NCBI RefSeq assembly: GCF_001645685.2
Contig: NZ_CP017080.1
Location: forward strand, 3,835,051 to 3,899,050
Source: Peribacillus muralis
GTDB taxonomy: Bacteria; Bacillota; Bacilli; Bacillales; DSM-1321
DNA: 64,000 nt
Direction of reading: 5' to 3'
The stretch's first letter is position 1. Every line of letters begins with the position of its first letter. Shown piece by piece: positions 9,079 through 17,028 of the stretch. A program made the translations under genes and the position numbers. The notes under the pieces are model-generated. The model saw only the letters and a list, made by a program, of their open reading frames with translations. It was not told the origin of the DNA and searched no databases.

Positions 9079-12000
9079 TTAGAGTTGTAAGACTGACCTA
9101 CTATCAGCTTTAACCTCATCTATGTTTTTTAAGATAGATGCATAGAAGGGCTTCTTGGAAAAACGTTGATAATCACCAATTACATAAAACTCCTTTTTTG
9201 CTCGTGTAACAGCTACATTTAGTAAATTAGGCTTTGAGCATGACCAATTAGCTGCTCCATCACTATTTTCATCTGTACCAGTTACCAAATAAACAATGTC
9301 TGCTTCTTTCCCTTGGAATGTGTGAACAGTACCTACAGATTTTCCTAACCAATCTTTAATTTCTTCTTTAGTAATTTGCATATTTTTCAACCTCTGTGTT
9401 AGGACCTGTTTGATACCATCTTTCACTGCAGTAAAGGGAGAAATTATATATACATCAGGAGGAGCGGAGGCCTTTTCCCATAACTCAACTATATGATCTG
9501 CGACTAAATCTCCTTGCTCTGCTACGAATTGTCTATTTACAGCCAATCCTTTACAATCAAACCAGGCACTCCTCCCTCGACTCTTTTGAGCTAATACCAT
9601 TTTATTATCATAGGCTATTTCATTCGCAATGGTAAACATAGGGTCTAAGCATCTTCTGTGAACCCATAATGGTGTTCCAATCCATTGTTTATAATTGTTA
9701 AGCATTCCGTACGGATTAGCTAGATCCGCTAATGTTTGAACAGAGGCACCCATACCAATATACTTAGCATCTACATTAGAGTGCTTTCTAATATCCCCTA
9801 AAATAGTTTCATCGATTGTTACAACTGGTTCAATTTGAATTGGGTCACCTACTACTATTACTCTCTTTGACCTCCAGATAGCACCTGCTGACTGCTGGGG
9901 ACTTGCTTGTCCCGCCTCATCTATAAACAAGTAATCTATACATTCTCCTTCTACACCTTTAAACATGGAACTAAAACTTGCAAAAGTTGTACTGATCAAC
10001 GGTGTAATTAAGTGAACTATCTTCCAAGTATTTTTTAAATATAATCTGTGATCCTTATCATTAAGATTCAGTTGTGTACGATTATTTAATAAACGCAAAG
10101 TAGATTTGATCGCTTGAAAATTAAAAGCTAGCATTAATTTATGAAGTTTCATAGCTTTTAAAAATAATAATCCCCTTGTGAAATTTAGTTCGTCCGTAAG
10201 CCAAATTGTATTTAACTGGCGATGTTCGTATGCCTGCTTTGAATTTGACCAGTAGCCTTCCTCAGGTAAAGTTAGTCCCTGATCCTTATAAAAATTTAAC
10301 TGTTCTGCGAAAGTAGCAAGTTTTTCTTTTACTCCTCCTACTTTCTTTTTATTCTCTTCTAGTTTTTTTCGCTTTAGATAAAGCTTATTTTCTTCTTCTT
10401 TTAAGAATGAAATAATATCGTTTAATTCCTTTTCTAATTCTATTTTTTTAATATCTTTTTTTAAAAGGATTCTTTGCAAAAAAGATTGCTTAGGCAAGGT
10501 TTCAATTTCTTGTTCTGTCAATTGCCTTTGCCTTTCTAGATGTCTCTTTTTATCCTCAATATTCATTTGTTCCAGCTCAAGTATAGATAGCTCTTTCTCT
10601 AACTCTTTTAATAGGTTATCTGAAGCTTGTTTGCTCTTGTAATCATCAGAAAACTTTTGAAGTTTTTCTTTTTTTTGTCTTACCACTTCGAAAATATTCT
10701 GAAAATCCTTTACAGCATCTTCCCAGTCTTTTAACTTTGCTTGCTTACTATCCTGTTCTAATTGTTGAAGAAAAGCATCTCCATTGTTACTACTTCCAAA
10801 TAGCTTCCAACCAAATTTAGATATATTATCAGATTTTCCAAGAGCTCCAGAAAAAAGACCCCATGTATCACTATTGTCACCTAAAAGATCTTTTGCTGCT
10901 GATGGGTACATAGATAAATCTTTCGCCTCTTTAGCGTACAAATCATCATAATCATTGAACTTACTTTTTTCACCAAAATTCCCATCATCATGTCGAATAA
11001 CTTCATTCTTCTTAGGAAGGTCCTTTGAGATATTTTCTACTGCACCATTATTACTAGAAGCAACAACCATAGAATAGTTATTTAATTTTGAATCTAATAA
11101 ATAAATAGGATAGGGATAGCCATTTAGATTAATTGTCTTCACTTTCTTAAAACATTCAGTAGGATTTTTAAATTGAACCATTTCTTTTCCTCTTTCGACT
11201 ACAATATTAGCGAATATATCTTTTAATAACGTAGTCTTCCCAGTTCCTGGCGGTCCATTTACTGAACTTATTTTCTGGTCATTTTTTAAGATTTGATTTA
11301 CAGCTACTTGCTGCATTAAAGACAATCTATGATTTACTGGTGACGGCCAACGACCATCTGGCAAGTTAATAGGCTGTAAGATTTCTTCAATATATTTTTG
11401 ATTTTCATTTATATTTATACGTTCTTCAGTACCTTTTCCTTCAATAAATTGATTAAGTGTCTCGTTCTCGCCTTTTATTAGTATTTGCTCTAAGTCTTCT
11501 TGATAGAAGCTATTAAAATTTTTAGATGTAGGTTCATGGTCTGCTTTAATAACTTCCATCCCCAAGTAGTTTAGTTGATCATTATCTAATCGGTGAAAAT
11601 ACTGCTGGTAAACTTGCTGAATTTCTATCAAAGATTCTTTTGTTATTCCATTTATAAAAACGGTCTGTGCCTGTTCCTCAAATAGTTCCATTTGTCTTTG
11701 AAATGGTGTGCTGAGATTTTGGTAATTCACTCTTGAATGTTCTTTCATCATTTTCATTAAATACATAAGTAAAGGAACAAACATAGATTTTTTTACATAT
11801 TGCCCCTTGTTGTCAACCGAAAAGGAAAAACTAAATAAAGTTTTGCGCTCCTTATTAATAATCTCTTCCTTATTCTTAAAATTATCGCGTAAAAAATGGA
11901 CAAGTTTATGATAATCAAAACAAGCTAGATAATACTGGTATTGAATTTGATATTTATCTTTATGTATTAATTGATCCTTTTCCCAAGGCCGCTCATAAAG

Positions 12001-12147
12001 CCTTATCAAACGTGTTTTAGCCCTATTTTGATTATCTTGAAAATAACTTTTTTTTATTACATCACCCTTACCAGAGACTTCACTAGGGGCTAATGATTCT
12101 ACTAAGAGCCATGACTCAAGAACTGACTTTATTCTGTTTATTTCCAT
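9079..12147 (-). CDS. UPF1-like superfamily 1 helicase with coiled-coil insert
   Basis: A 1022-residue ATPase. Walker A is NGPPGTGKTTLLKDI (about residue 298). Walker B is DYLFIDEAGQASPQQSAGA, a DEA(G/A) motif of UPF1/Senataxin-type helicases, followed by VVGDPIQIEPVV. The C-terminal motifs are VHTFQGKEADIVYLV and LLNVAVTRAKKEFYVIGD. Between Walker A and B lies a Lys/Glu-rich segment of about 170 residues that should form a long coiled coil. AGGAGTG precedes the ATG. It is AT-rich compared with the flanks. Helicases with this layout often occur in defence islands; a defence role here is inference from the neighbours. Confidence 0.85.
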   Translation of the reverse strand: MEINRIKSVLESWLLVESLAPSEVSGKGDVIKKSYFQDNQNRAKTRLIRLYERPWEKDQLIHKDKYQIQYQYYLACFDYHKLVHFLRDNFKNKEEIINKERKTLFSFSFSVDNKGQYVKKSMFVPLLMYLMKMMKEHSRVNYQNLSTPFQRQMELFEEQAQTVFINGITKESLIEIQQVYQQYFHRLDNDQLNYLGMEVIKADHEPTSKNFNSFYQEDLEQILIKGENETLNQFIEGKGTEERININENQKYIEEILQPINLPDGRWPSPVNHRLSLMQQVAVNQILKNDQKISSVNGPPGTGKTTLLKDIFANIVVERGKEMVQFKNPTECFKKVKTINLNGYPYPIYLLDSKLNNYSMVVASSNNGAVENISKDLPKKNEVIRHDDGNFGEKSKFNDYDDLYAKEAKDLSMYPSAAKDLLGDNSDTWGLFSGALGKSDNISKFGWKLFGSSNNGDAFLQQLEQDSKQAKLKDWEDAVKDFQNIFEVVRQKKEKLQKFSDDYKSKQASDNLLKELEKELSILELEQMNIEDKKRHLERQRQLTEQEIETLPKQSFLQRILLKKDIKKIELEKELNDIISFLKEEENKLYLKRKKLEENKKKVGGVKEKLATFAEQLNFYKDQGLTLPEEGYWSNSKQAYEHRQLNTIWLTDELNFTRGLLFLKAMKLHKLMLAFNFQAIKSTLRLLNNRTQLNLNDKDHRLYLKNTWKIVHLITPLISTTFASFSSMFKGVEGECIDYLFIDEAGQASPQQSAGAIWRSKRVIVVGDPIQIEPVVTIDETILGDIRKHSNVDAKYIGMGASVQTLADLANPYGMLNNYKQWIGTPLWVHRRCLDPMFTIANEIAYDNKMVLAQKSRGRSAWFDCKGLAVNRQFVAEQGDLVADHIVELWEKASAPPDVYIISPFTAVKDGIKQVLTQRLKNMQITKEEIKDWLGKSVGTVHTFQGKEADIVYLVTGTDENSDGAANWSCSKPNLLNVAVTRAKKEFYVIGDYQRFSKKPFYASILKNIDEVKADSRSVLQL

Positions 12148-12503
12148 CTTTTCACTCCTATTGTTACTTACCTTAATCCTGATTGCGAAAGATTAGTTGA
12201 GGCAACAAACAAGCAATCTGGTTTTGCTTTTTGAAACCCTTAGTACGAAAGTACCTCATGTTGTTTCCGGACATTACTTCTTGTAACATTCTCCATAAAC
12301 ATCTGCAATTCGATCTTGCTGAGTAAAATACAAATATTCGCCAATACACGTCTTAATTTCCGCTACGTGTTCAATAGTTTACTTTTAACGCATCCCTTCA
12401 AAGTTTATCTTACAATTATATCACTTACCCAGATTTTGTATTTATTACAAACATCACTTAATCATGATATGATTTATTCATAGCAAACCTATAGGAGGAT
12501 AAC
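12148..12503. other. Intergenic region between helicase and Nudix genes
   Basis: A 356-base AT-rich stretch that must hold two divergent promoters: helicase leftward, Nudix rightward. No clear -35/-10 pair stands out. It also contains the short gene remnant noted at 12274-12378. Confidence 0.4.
12274..12378 (-). pseudogene. Short gene remnant, possibly a transposase 3' end
   Basis: A stop-bounded frame reads TIEHVAEIKTCIGEYLYF followed by TQQDRIADVYGECYKK, then stop. It has no start codon. The pattern E(I)K..I.EYL.F...DRI resembles the C-terminal end of IS3-family transposases (IEEYI.FYN..RI), but it is only 34 codons long and the match is weak. Confidence 0.25.
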
Positions 12504-12917
12504 ATGAAAAAGCAAGTTAAAGTAGTTGCAGCCATTATTGAAAATGAAAAAGAAGAAATACTATGTGCGTTACGTTCTCCAGATATGAGCATCCCGAACA
12601 TGTGGGAATTTCCAGGTGGAAAAGTAGAAAAAGGCGAAGATCTTTTTACTGCTTTAAAAAGAGAGATTGATGAAGAATTACAATGCAAGGTTGATACGGA
12701 GACTTCAGTCTTTAATGATACTACGCATGAATATGAAAGCTTTATCATTAACCTACTGTCAATAAAATGTAGAATTATTGGAGGTACCCCAACAGCCAAT
12801 GAGCATTCTAAACTTATATGGTTAAAGCGCGAGAATCTAAGCTCACTACAATGGGCTCCTGCTGATATTCCAGCTGTGGAGCAATTAATAAATGAAAAAA
12901 ATAGTCTTCTCAAATGA
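12504..12917 (+). CDS. Nudix hydrolase, MutT-like (deoxy)nucleoside triphosphate pyrophosphohydrolase
   Basis: A 137-residue Nudix protein. The Nudix box is complete: GGKVEKGEDLFTALKREIDE followed by EL (GX5EX7REUXEEXG-type). The N terminus MKKQVKVVAAIIENEKEEIL and MWEFPGGK are typical of MutT/CtfA-like enzymes that hydrolyse damaged or non-canonical dNTPs. AGGAGGATAAC precedes the ATG. It converges on the PLD/helicase gene with only five bases between stop codons, and a shared hairpin covers both ends. The tight pairing suggests a functional link. Confidence 0.88.
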   Translation: MKKQVKVVAAIIENEKEEILCALRSPDMSIPNMWEFPGGKVEKGEDLFTALKREIDEELQCKVDTETSVFNDTTHEYESFIINLLSIKCRIIGGTPTANEHSKLIWLKRENLSSLQWAPADIPAVEQLINEKNSLLK

Positions 12918-12926
12918 GAAGACTAT
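12901..12926. terminator. Bidirectional terminator overlapping two stop codons
   Basis: A perfect 11-bp stem (ATAGTCTTCTC at 12901-12911, GAGAAGACTAT at 12916-12926) with an AAAT loop. The Nudix stop (12915-12917) and the helicase stop (12923-12925) both lie inside it. On the minus strand the stem is followed by seven T; on the plus strand the T run is weaker. Confidence 0.75.
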
Positions 12927-15733
12927 ACTCTTTTCGTGAACTCTGTATATAAACTAGCTGGTACTTCACTCTCTAATTTCATTGTAACGGTAATTGGCTT
13001 TTCTCCTTCATATTCCACCGTGTTGCCCTTACCAATATAAATATACGGTTCTGTCTTTCCATCTATTTCTTTATACTTTCTAATAAATAAATGTAAATGG
13101 ATCCCTCTATCCTGGTTGAATACAATATTCTTTCCTCTATCAGAGGTTGGGGCGGTACTATTTGGTGTCTGCCATTGAAACATTTGCTCGTTTATAAATT
13201 CATCGTGGTAATTAATGCTTTCTTTTATATCCTCTTCCTTGTGTAAATCAATAAACAAGAAATAGTCATTTCCATTTGAAAGTAAACCAGAGCCCCTAAA
13301 AGCACTATGACTTTTGCGATAATTTGATAATAATGCAGCATCAGCCATTTGGTATTGTTCATACAGCTTTAAATGTGGCACACCATAGTAATCTTCTTTG
13401 AATTCCTTTTCATATCTAAAGATTCCATAAAAAATCAGATCCTCGATATATGCTCTGTATTCATCATTCTCTAGAACCTTCTCATAAGTTGCTGTTTTAG
13501 ATAAATGACCATTTTCAAAAGCAAATAACTTTAAGTTCCTCTTTTTCTGACCAGGATCATAAAAATCCTGATTTAGACACTGTAAGGCATGGAATACGCT
13601 ATCTTCATCTACCTCTTTAACCAACTTCAATATCTCATATTTTGCGGTTTCTAAAGAAATCTCAGCATGGTCCAATAGGTATTTAGCAATCGCAAACTCA
13701 TAAACTCGCTTTAAAGGTAGCTTACTTGATAACTCCCTTAATACACCTTCAAATGATTCGTCTAGTAATAGCCTTTTCAAGGAATCGTTTTTTTCTACCT
13801 TAGCTACAAATTGCAAATAGGTTTTTTCGCGATTAATAAACTTAATCGGATCTGGAGCTCCATCAAATTTCATATAATCCATTAATAATAAAGGAGTTTT
13901 ACCTTGGTTCATTTTCTTAAATTCAAAATACTCCTCCTTCAAATACTTGAGTGAATTAAAGTTTTCCTTATCAATCTGCGCTAATATCCGCTCTTCCGAG
14001 ATTTTATCCATTTGAATATGTGTACAACCTGGAATATTGGCAAAGCCAGTCGCAATCGCAACTTTCAAGCTCTCTTTATCATAATAACGGCTTCCATTTA
14101 ATGCGATGGCAATTAAGAACGTTTTACTATGATTCCCGATAAAATCAAGGACAGTTAGAAAACTCTTGTCTTTATGCTTACGAAGGCCTCTTCCCAGCTG
14201 TTGTATAAAAACAATCGGAGAATTAGTAGGTCTAAGCATTAATACGGTATTTACAGAAGGTATATCAACACCCTCATTAAAAATATCAACGGTGAAAATG
14301 AATTGTAAATCATCATGATCATCTTCTAATCTACTTATATAATGTGCTCTCAGCTCAACTGAGTCATTTCCCGATAAACAAATACTATGAATACCTCTAC
14401 TATTAAATTCCTGTGCCATATATTGTGCATGCTCAACGGTTACGCAAAACCCTAGACCTTTTCTTTTGTCCCCGTCATGGCCATAGAAATTCATATTCTT
14501 AATAATAAAGTCGACTCTCTCATTAACCTTTAATCGCTTCGTTATCTCCGCTACATCGTCAATATCTACATCACTTAAATCAATCCCCTCAATGTCAGTA
14601 ATACCGAAATAATGAAAGGGAATAACCAATTCATCCTCTAAAGCCTCATGTAAGCGAACCTCCAAGGCAACATTATTATCAAATAGGTCAAAAACATTTT
14701 GTTGATCGCTTCTCTCTGGAGTAGCTGTCATCCCTAATGTGAATTGTGGGCTGAAATATTCTAGCACTGCTTGATAGCTGGGGCTTGTCGCATGGTGGGC
14801 CTCGTCAAAAATAATATATTCAAATTCGTCTCGTTTAAATTCCTCGTAGCATTTAGACACGGTTTGAATGGTGGAGAAAATATAATCAGCATTTTTTTGC
14901 TTTTGATTTCCAGTCAGTAATCCAAACGTCAGTTTTTCATTTGGTAGGAGCTTTTCAAAGGTCTCTTTTGCTTTTTTTAATATCTCTTCTCTATGTACAA
15001 TGAACAATAATCTTTTAGGCTTGAATCCCTTTACGTCAAAAGCAGACATATATGTTTTACCAGTCCCTGTTGCCGCTATAACTAGGGCCTTCTTTTCCCC
15101 AAACGATCTAATTCTTTCAAGGTTTTCAACCGCACGTTTTTGCATGTTATTAGGAACAATATATTCAGAGCTTTCATAAATAAATTGCTGCGTATTCGTA
15201 TAGCCCTTTAATTTACTCAAAAACTCTTCATACTTACTTATGAAATTGTCATCTGCTACAACACTACTATTCCATAAGCCATCATATTCCTTTAGAACAT
15301 CTTTCAAAAATTGAGCATCCTCTTTAGCAATAATCTCCACATTCCACTCAATATTACTCTTAAGAGCACTTTGCGTAATATTAGAAGAACCAATTATTAC
15401 CTTATAGCTGTCCTTACATTCAAAAATATACGCTTTCGTATGAAAACCGATCGCCTTATCCGTTTCAAAAATCTTCAAATGAATATTACTAAACTCATTT
15501 ACTTTCTTTAAAGCCTTCGCTTCAGTAAAATTCAGATAAGTAGAAGTAATAATCTTCCCCTTTACTCCCCTTTTTTCAGCGTTCTTAAAAGTATCCAACA
15601 ACAGCTGAAGACCACTATAATTAATAAAAGCTACGCTAAAATAGAACTTTTCACACTCATTTATAGAAGAAATTAATTCATTTAATAAATTACCCTTGTC
15701 TGAATTGACAATTAGCTTTTTCTCGATGATCAT
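12923..15733 (-). CDS. PLD-DEAD/DEAH helicase-DUF3427 protein
   Basis: A 936-residue fusion. Residues about 1-170 are a phospholipase D-like nuclease domain with HTKAYIF and IIGSSNITQSALKSNIEWN (an HxK-type motif; the second Lys/Asp positions are partial). A superfamily 2 helicase follows: Walker A IAATGTGKTYMSAF, DEAH in YIIFDEAHHATSPSY, motif III GMTATPERSD and motif VI QQLGRGLRKHKDKS. The last about 350 residues match DUF3427. AGGAG lies seven bases before the ATG. Such proteins commonly neighbour Nudix genes, as here. DNA processing is clear; an anti-phage or repair role is inference. Confidence 0.88.
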   Translation of the reverse strand: MIIEKKLIVNSDKGNLLNELISSINECEKFYFSVAFINYSGLQLLLDTFKNAEKRGVKGKIITSTYLNFTEAKALKKVNEFSNIHLKIFETDKAIGFHTKAYIFECKDSYKVIIGSSNITQSALKSNIEWNVEIIAKEDAQFLKDVLKEYDGLWNSSVVADDNFISKYEEFLSKLKGYTNTQQFIYESSEYIVPNNMQKRAVENLERIRSFGEKKALVIAATGTGKTYMSAFDVKGFKPKRLLFIVHREEILKKAKETFEKLLPNEKLTFGLLTGNQKQKNADYIFSTIQTVSKCYEEFKRDEFEYIIFDEAHHATSPSYQAVLEYFSPQFTLGMTATPERSDQQNVFDLFDNNVALEVRLHEALEDELVIPFHYFGITDIEGIDLSDVDIDDVAEITKRLKVNERVDFIIKNMNFYGHDGDKRKGLGFCVTVEHAQYMAQEFNSRGIHSICLSGNDSVELRAHYISRLEDDHDDLQFIFTVDIFNEGVDIPSVNTVLMLRPTNSPIVFIQQLGRGLRKHKDKSFLTVLDFIGNHSKTFLIAIALNGSRYYDKESLKVAIATGFANIPGCTHIQMDKISEERILAQIDKENFNSLKYLKEEYFEFKKMNQGKTPLLLMDYMKFDGAPDPIKFINREKTYLQFVAKVEKNDSLKRLLLDESFEGVLRELSSKLPLKRVYEFAIAKYLLDHAEISLETAKYEILKLVKEVDEDSVFHALQCLNQDFYDPGQKKRNLKLFAFENGHLSKTATYEKVLENDEYRAYIEDLIFYGIFRYEKEFKEDYYGVPHLKLYEQYQMADAALLSNYRKSHSAFRGSGLLSNGNDYFLFIDLHKEEDIKESINYHDEFINEQMFQWQTPNSTAPTSDRGKNIVFNQDRGIHLHLFIRKYKEIDGKTEPYIYIGKGNTVEYEGEKPITVTMKLESEVPASLYTEFTKRV

Positions 15734-15937
15734 GGGTTGGCTCCTGACTGTGGTTGTATAAGGAAATGTTTCAGATACCTAAAGATACATTGTTTAACTT
15801 GTTGAAGAATAATGTTTAGATAATGGTAACATAGAATTCCATAGAAATAGCTAACAAGGTAAGTTGTAATTAATAATAAATCATGTTTAATATAGATGTT
15901 TAATTTTTTCAGGGATATTTCTTTTGTTTACCATCAT
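15734..15937. other. Upstream region of the PLD/helicase gene
   Basis: AT-rich leader and promoter region. No further gene is seen until the recombinase relic. Confidence 0.35.
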
Positions 15938-16310
15938 TTATGAAACGGTTCTGCGTGCTTTATTAGTTGGTAAAACACTATCAGAAGAAAACCAGAAGGT
16001 AATCTTCTTAATGTCCTTCCGGTTCTCCTCCATTTGTATTTCTTTAATTAATGACCTAATCCTAACAAGTCACTTTCTTTCTTCATCATTTACTATCGCA
16101 AAAAACTTATTGAAATTCTTTAGGGTATAAATTATTTCATCCTTGTTTATCGTAGATTCATTTCTAATAATCTCGTTTCCACTTGTAACCTATTGGAGCA
16201 TTATCAGAAGCCTTAACACCACTGCGAGCCTTTTGACGTCTACCATTTGCTAACTTTTTGTTTATGCTTAGGCGGTCATATTGGTCAAGTAATTCCATCA
16301 TGCCTTTTAA
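15938..16310 (-). pseudogene. Relic of a large serine recombinase
   Basis: Two separated minus-strand pieces resemble a site-specific serine recombinase. The first (from about 16310) reads MMELLDQYDRLSINKKLANG and then RRQKARSGVKASDNAPIGYK, matching the region after the catalytic domain, where (N)GRRxKARSG...AP.GYKW is typical. It ends in a stop. The second, ending at 15938, reads IKEIQMEENRKDIKKITFWF and then SSDSVLPTNKARRTVS, matching the C terminus of the same family. The catalytic N-terminal domain and the zinc-ribbon middle are missing and there are internal stops. It marks a former mobile element beside the helicase island. Confidence 0.65.
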
Positions 16311-16418
16311 TCAAGCGTGATATACAGAAGATTAACGCAAACATAGTTAGCATCGAGCAAAAGGACTATAACATTTATAGCAAAGAGCCATCATGACTTT
16401 TTAGTTCTTCAAATTAAA
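16311..16418. other. Spacer between recombinase relic and immunity gene terminator
   Basis: About 110 bases with no gene or repeat that I can support. Confidence 0.3.
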
Positions 16419-16455
16419 AAGTTGATAGAACCACTTACCTCGGTTTTATCAACTT
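16419..16455 (-). terminator. Terminator of the LXG-A/immunity operon
   Basis: AAGTTGATA(A)AACC...GGTT(C)TATCAACTT stem on the minus strand followed by TTTT, 18 bases beyond the Syd-like gene. Confidence 0.7.
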
Positions 16456-16472
16456 CTATTGTCTATATACGA

Positions 16473-17009
16473 TTATCTTTTTAACCTTAGTTTAGAAACC
16501 AATACTTCAATACTTTCTGAGATAACCTCAAATGAATTCCTTTCGAAATCCTCTAACTTTACTTTACCGTTCAAATTATCAATTACCACTAACAAACCAT
16601 TCCCTTCTATACCTATAGGGATATTTTCTAGTCTATTGTTATGATTGCTCTTATATCCCTCTAAGGTTTTACGGAATGAATCAAATTCGAAGTTTGGCAA
16701 TACCCCCTCTAATTTGATATAGAAATCATTTATGAACCCATCTAAATCAGCGAACCAATATGAATTAAAATATTCAATAATTGATTTATGGAATACCACT
16801 TCTAAGTTCTCTTCTAACTGCTTTATGTCATGTGAAGTAGTTTTTTCTACAGGTCTCCATGTAATATAATCTTCTTCGTCTACTTCACCTTCATAAATTA
16901 TTGAATTAACATCTTCAGTCACAGGAGTCTTAAATAGGAAGTCCATTCCTTCTTCCGCAAGCTCTTGTCTCATTCTGAAGTATTGGCCCATTGATTTCTT
17001 AATAGACAA
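16473..17009 (-). CDS. Syd-like (SUKH-2) immunity protein
   Basis: About 178 residues. The middle reads YITWRPVEKTTSHDIKQLEE and VVFHKSIIEYFNSYWFADLD, which matches the Syd/SUKH-2 pattern (W.P, then a helix with aromatic residues and YF.S.W..D.DG). SUKH proteins are the most common immunity proteins for nuclease toxins. It starts 19 bases after the LXG-A stop, where an immunity gene belongs. The TTG at 17009 sits six bases after AAGGGTG; a GTG at 17018 overlaps that ribosome site. It probably neutralises the LXG-A nuclease tip (inference). AT-rich like the toxin tip. Confidence 0.75.
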   Translation of the reverse strand: MSIKKSMGQYFRMRQELAEEGMDFLFKTPVTEDVNSIIYEGEVDEEDYITWRPVEKTTSHDIKQLEENLEVVFHKSIIEYFNSYWFADLDGFINDFYIKLEGVLPNFEFDSFRKTLEGYKSNHNNRLENIPIGIEGNGLLVVIDNLNGKVKLEDFERNSFEVISESIEVLVSKLRLKR

Positions 17010-17028
17010 AGATATCACCCTTTTCGTT

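Noticed and set aside
15924..16130. A 68-codon plus frame
   Set aside because: Antisense to the serine-recombinase relic, whose minus-strand reading is far more protein-like.
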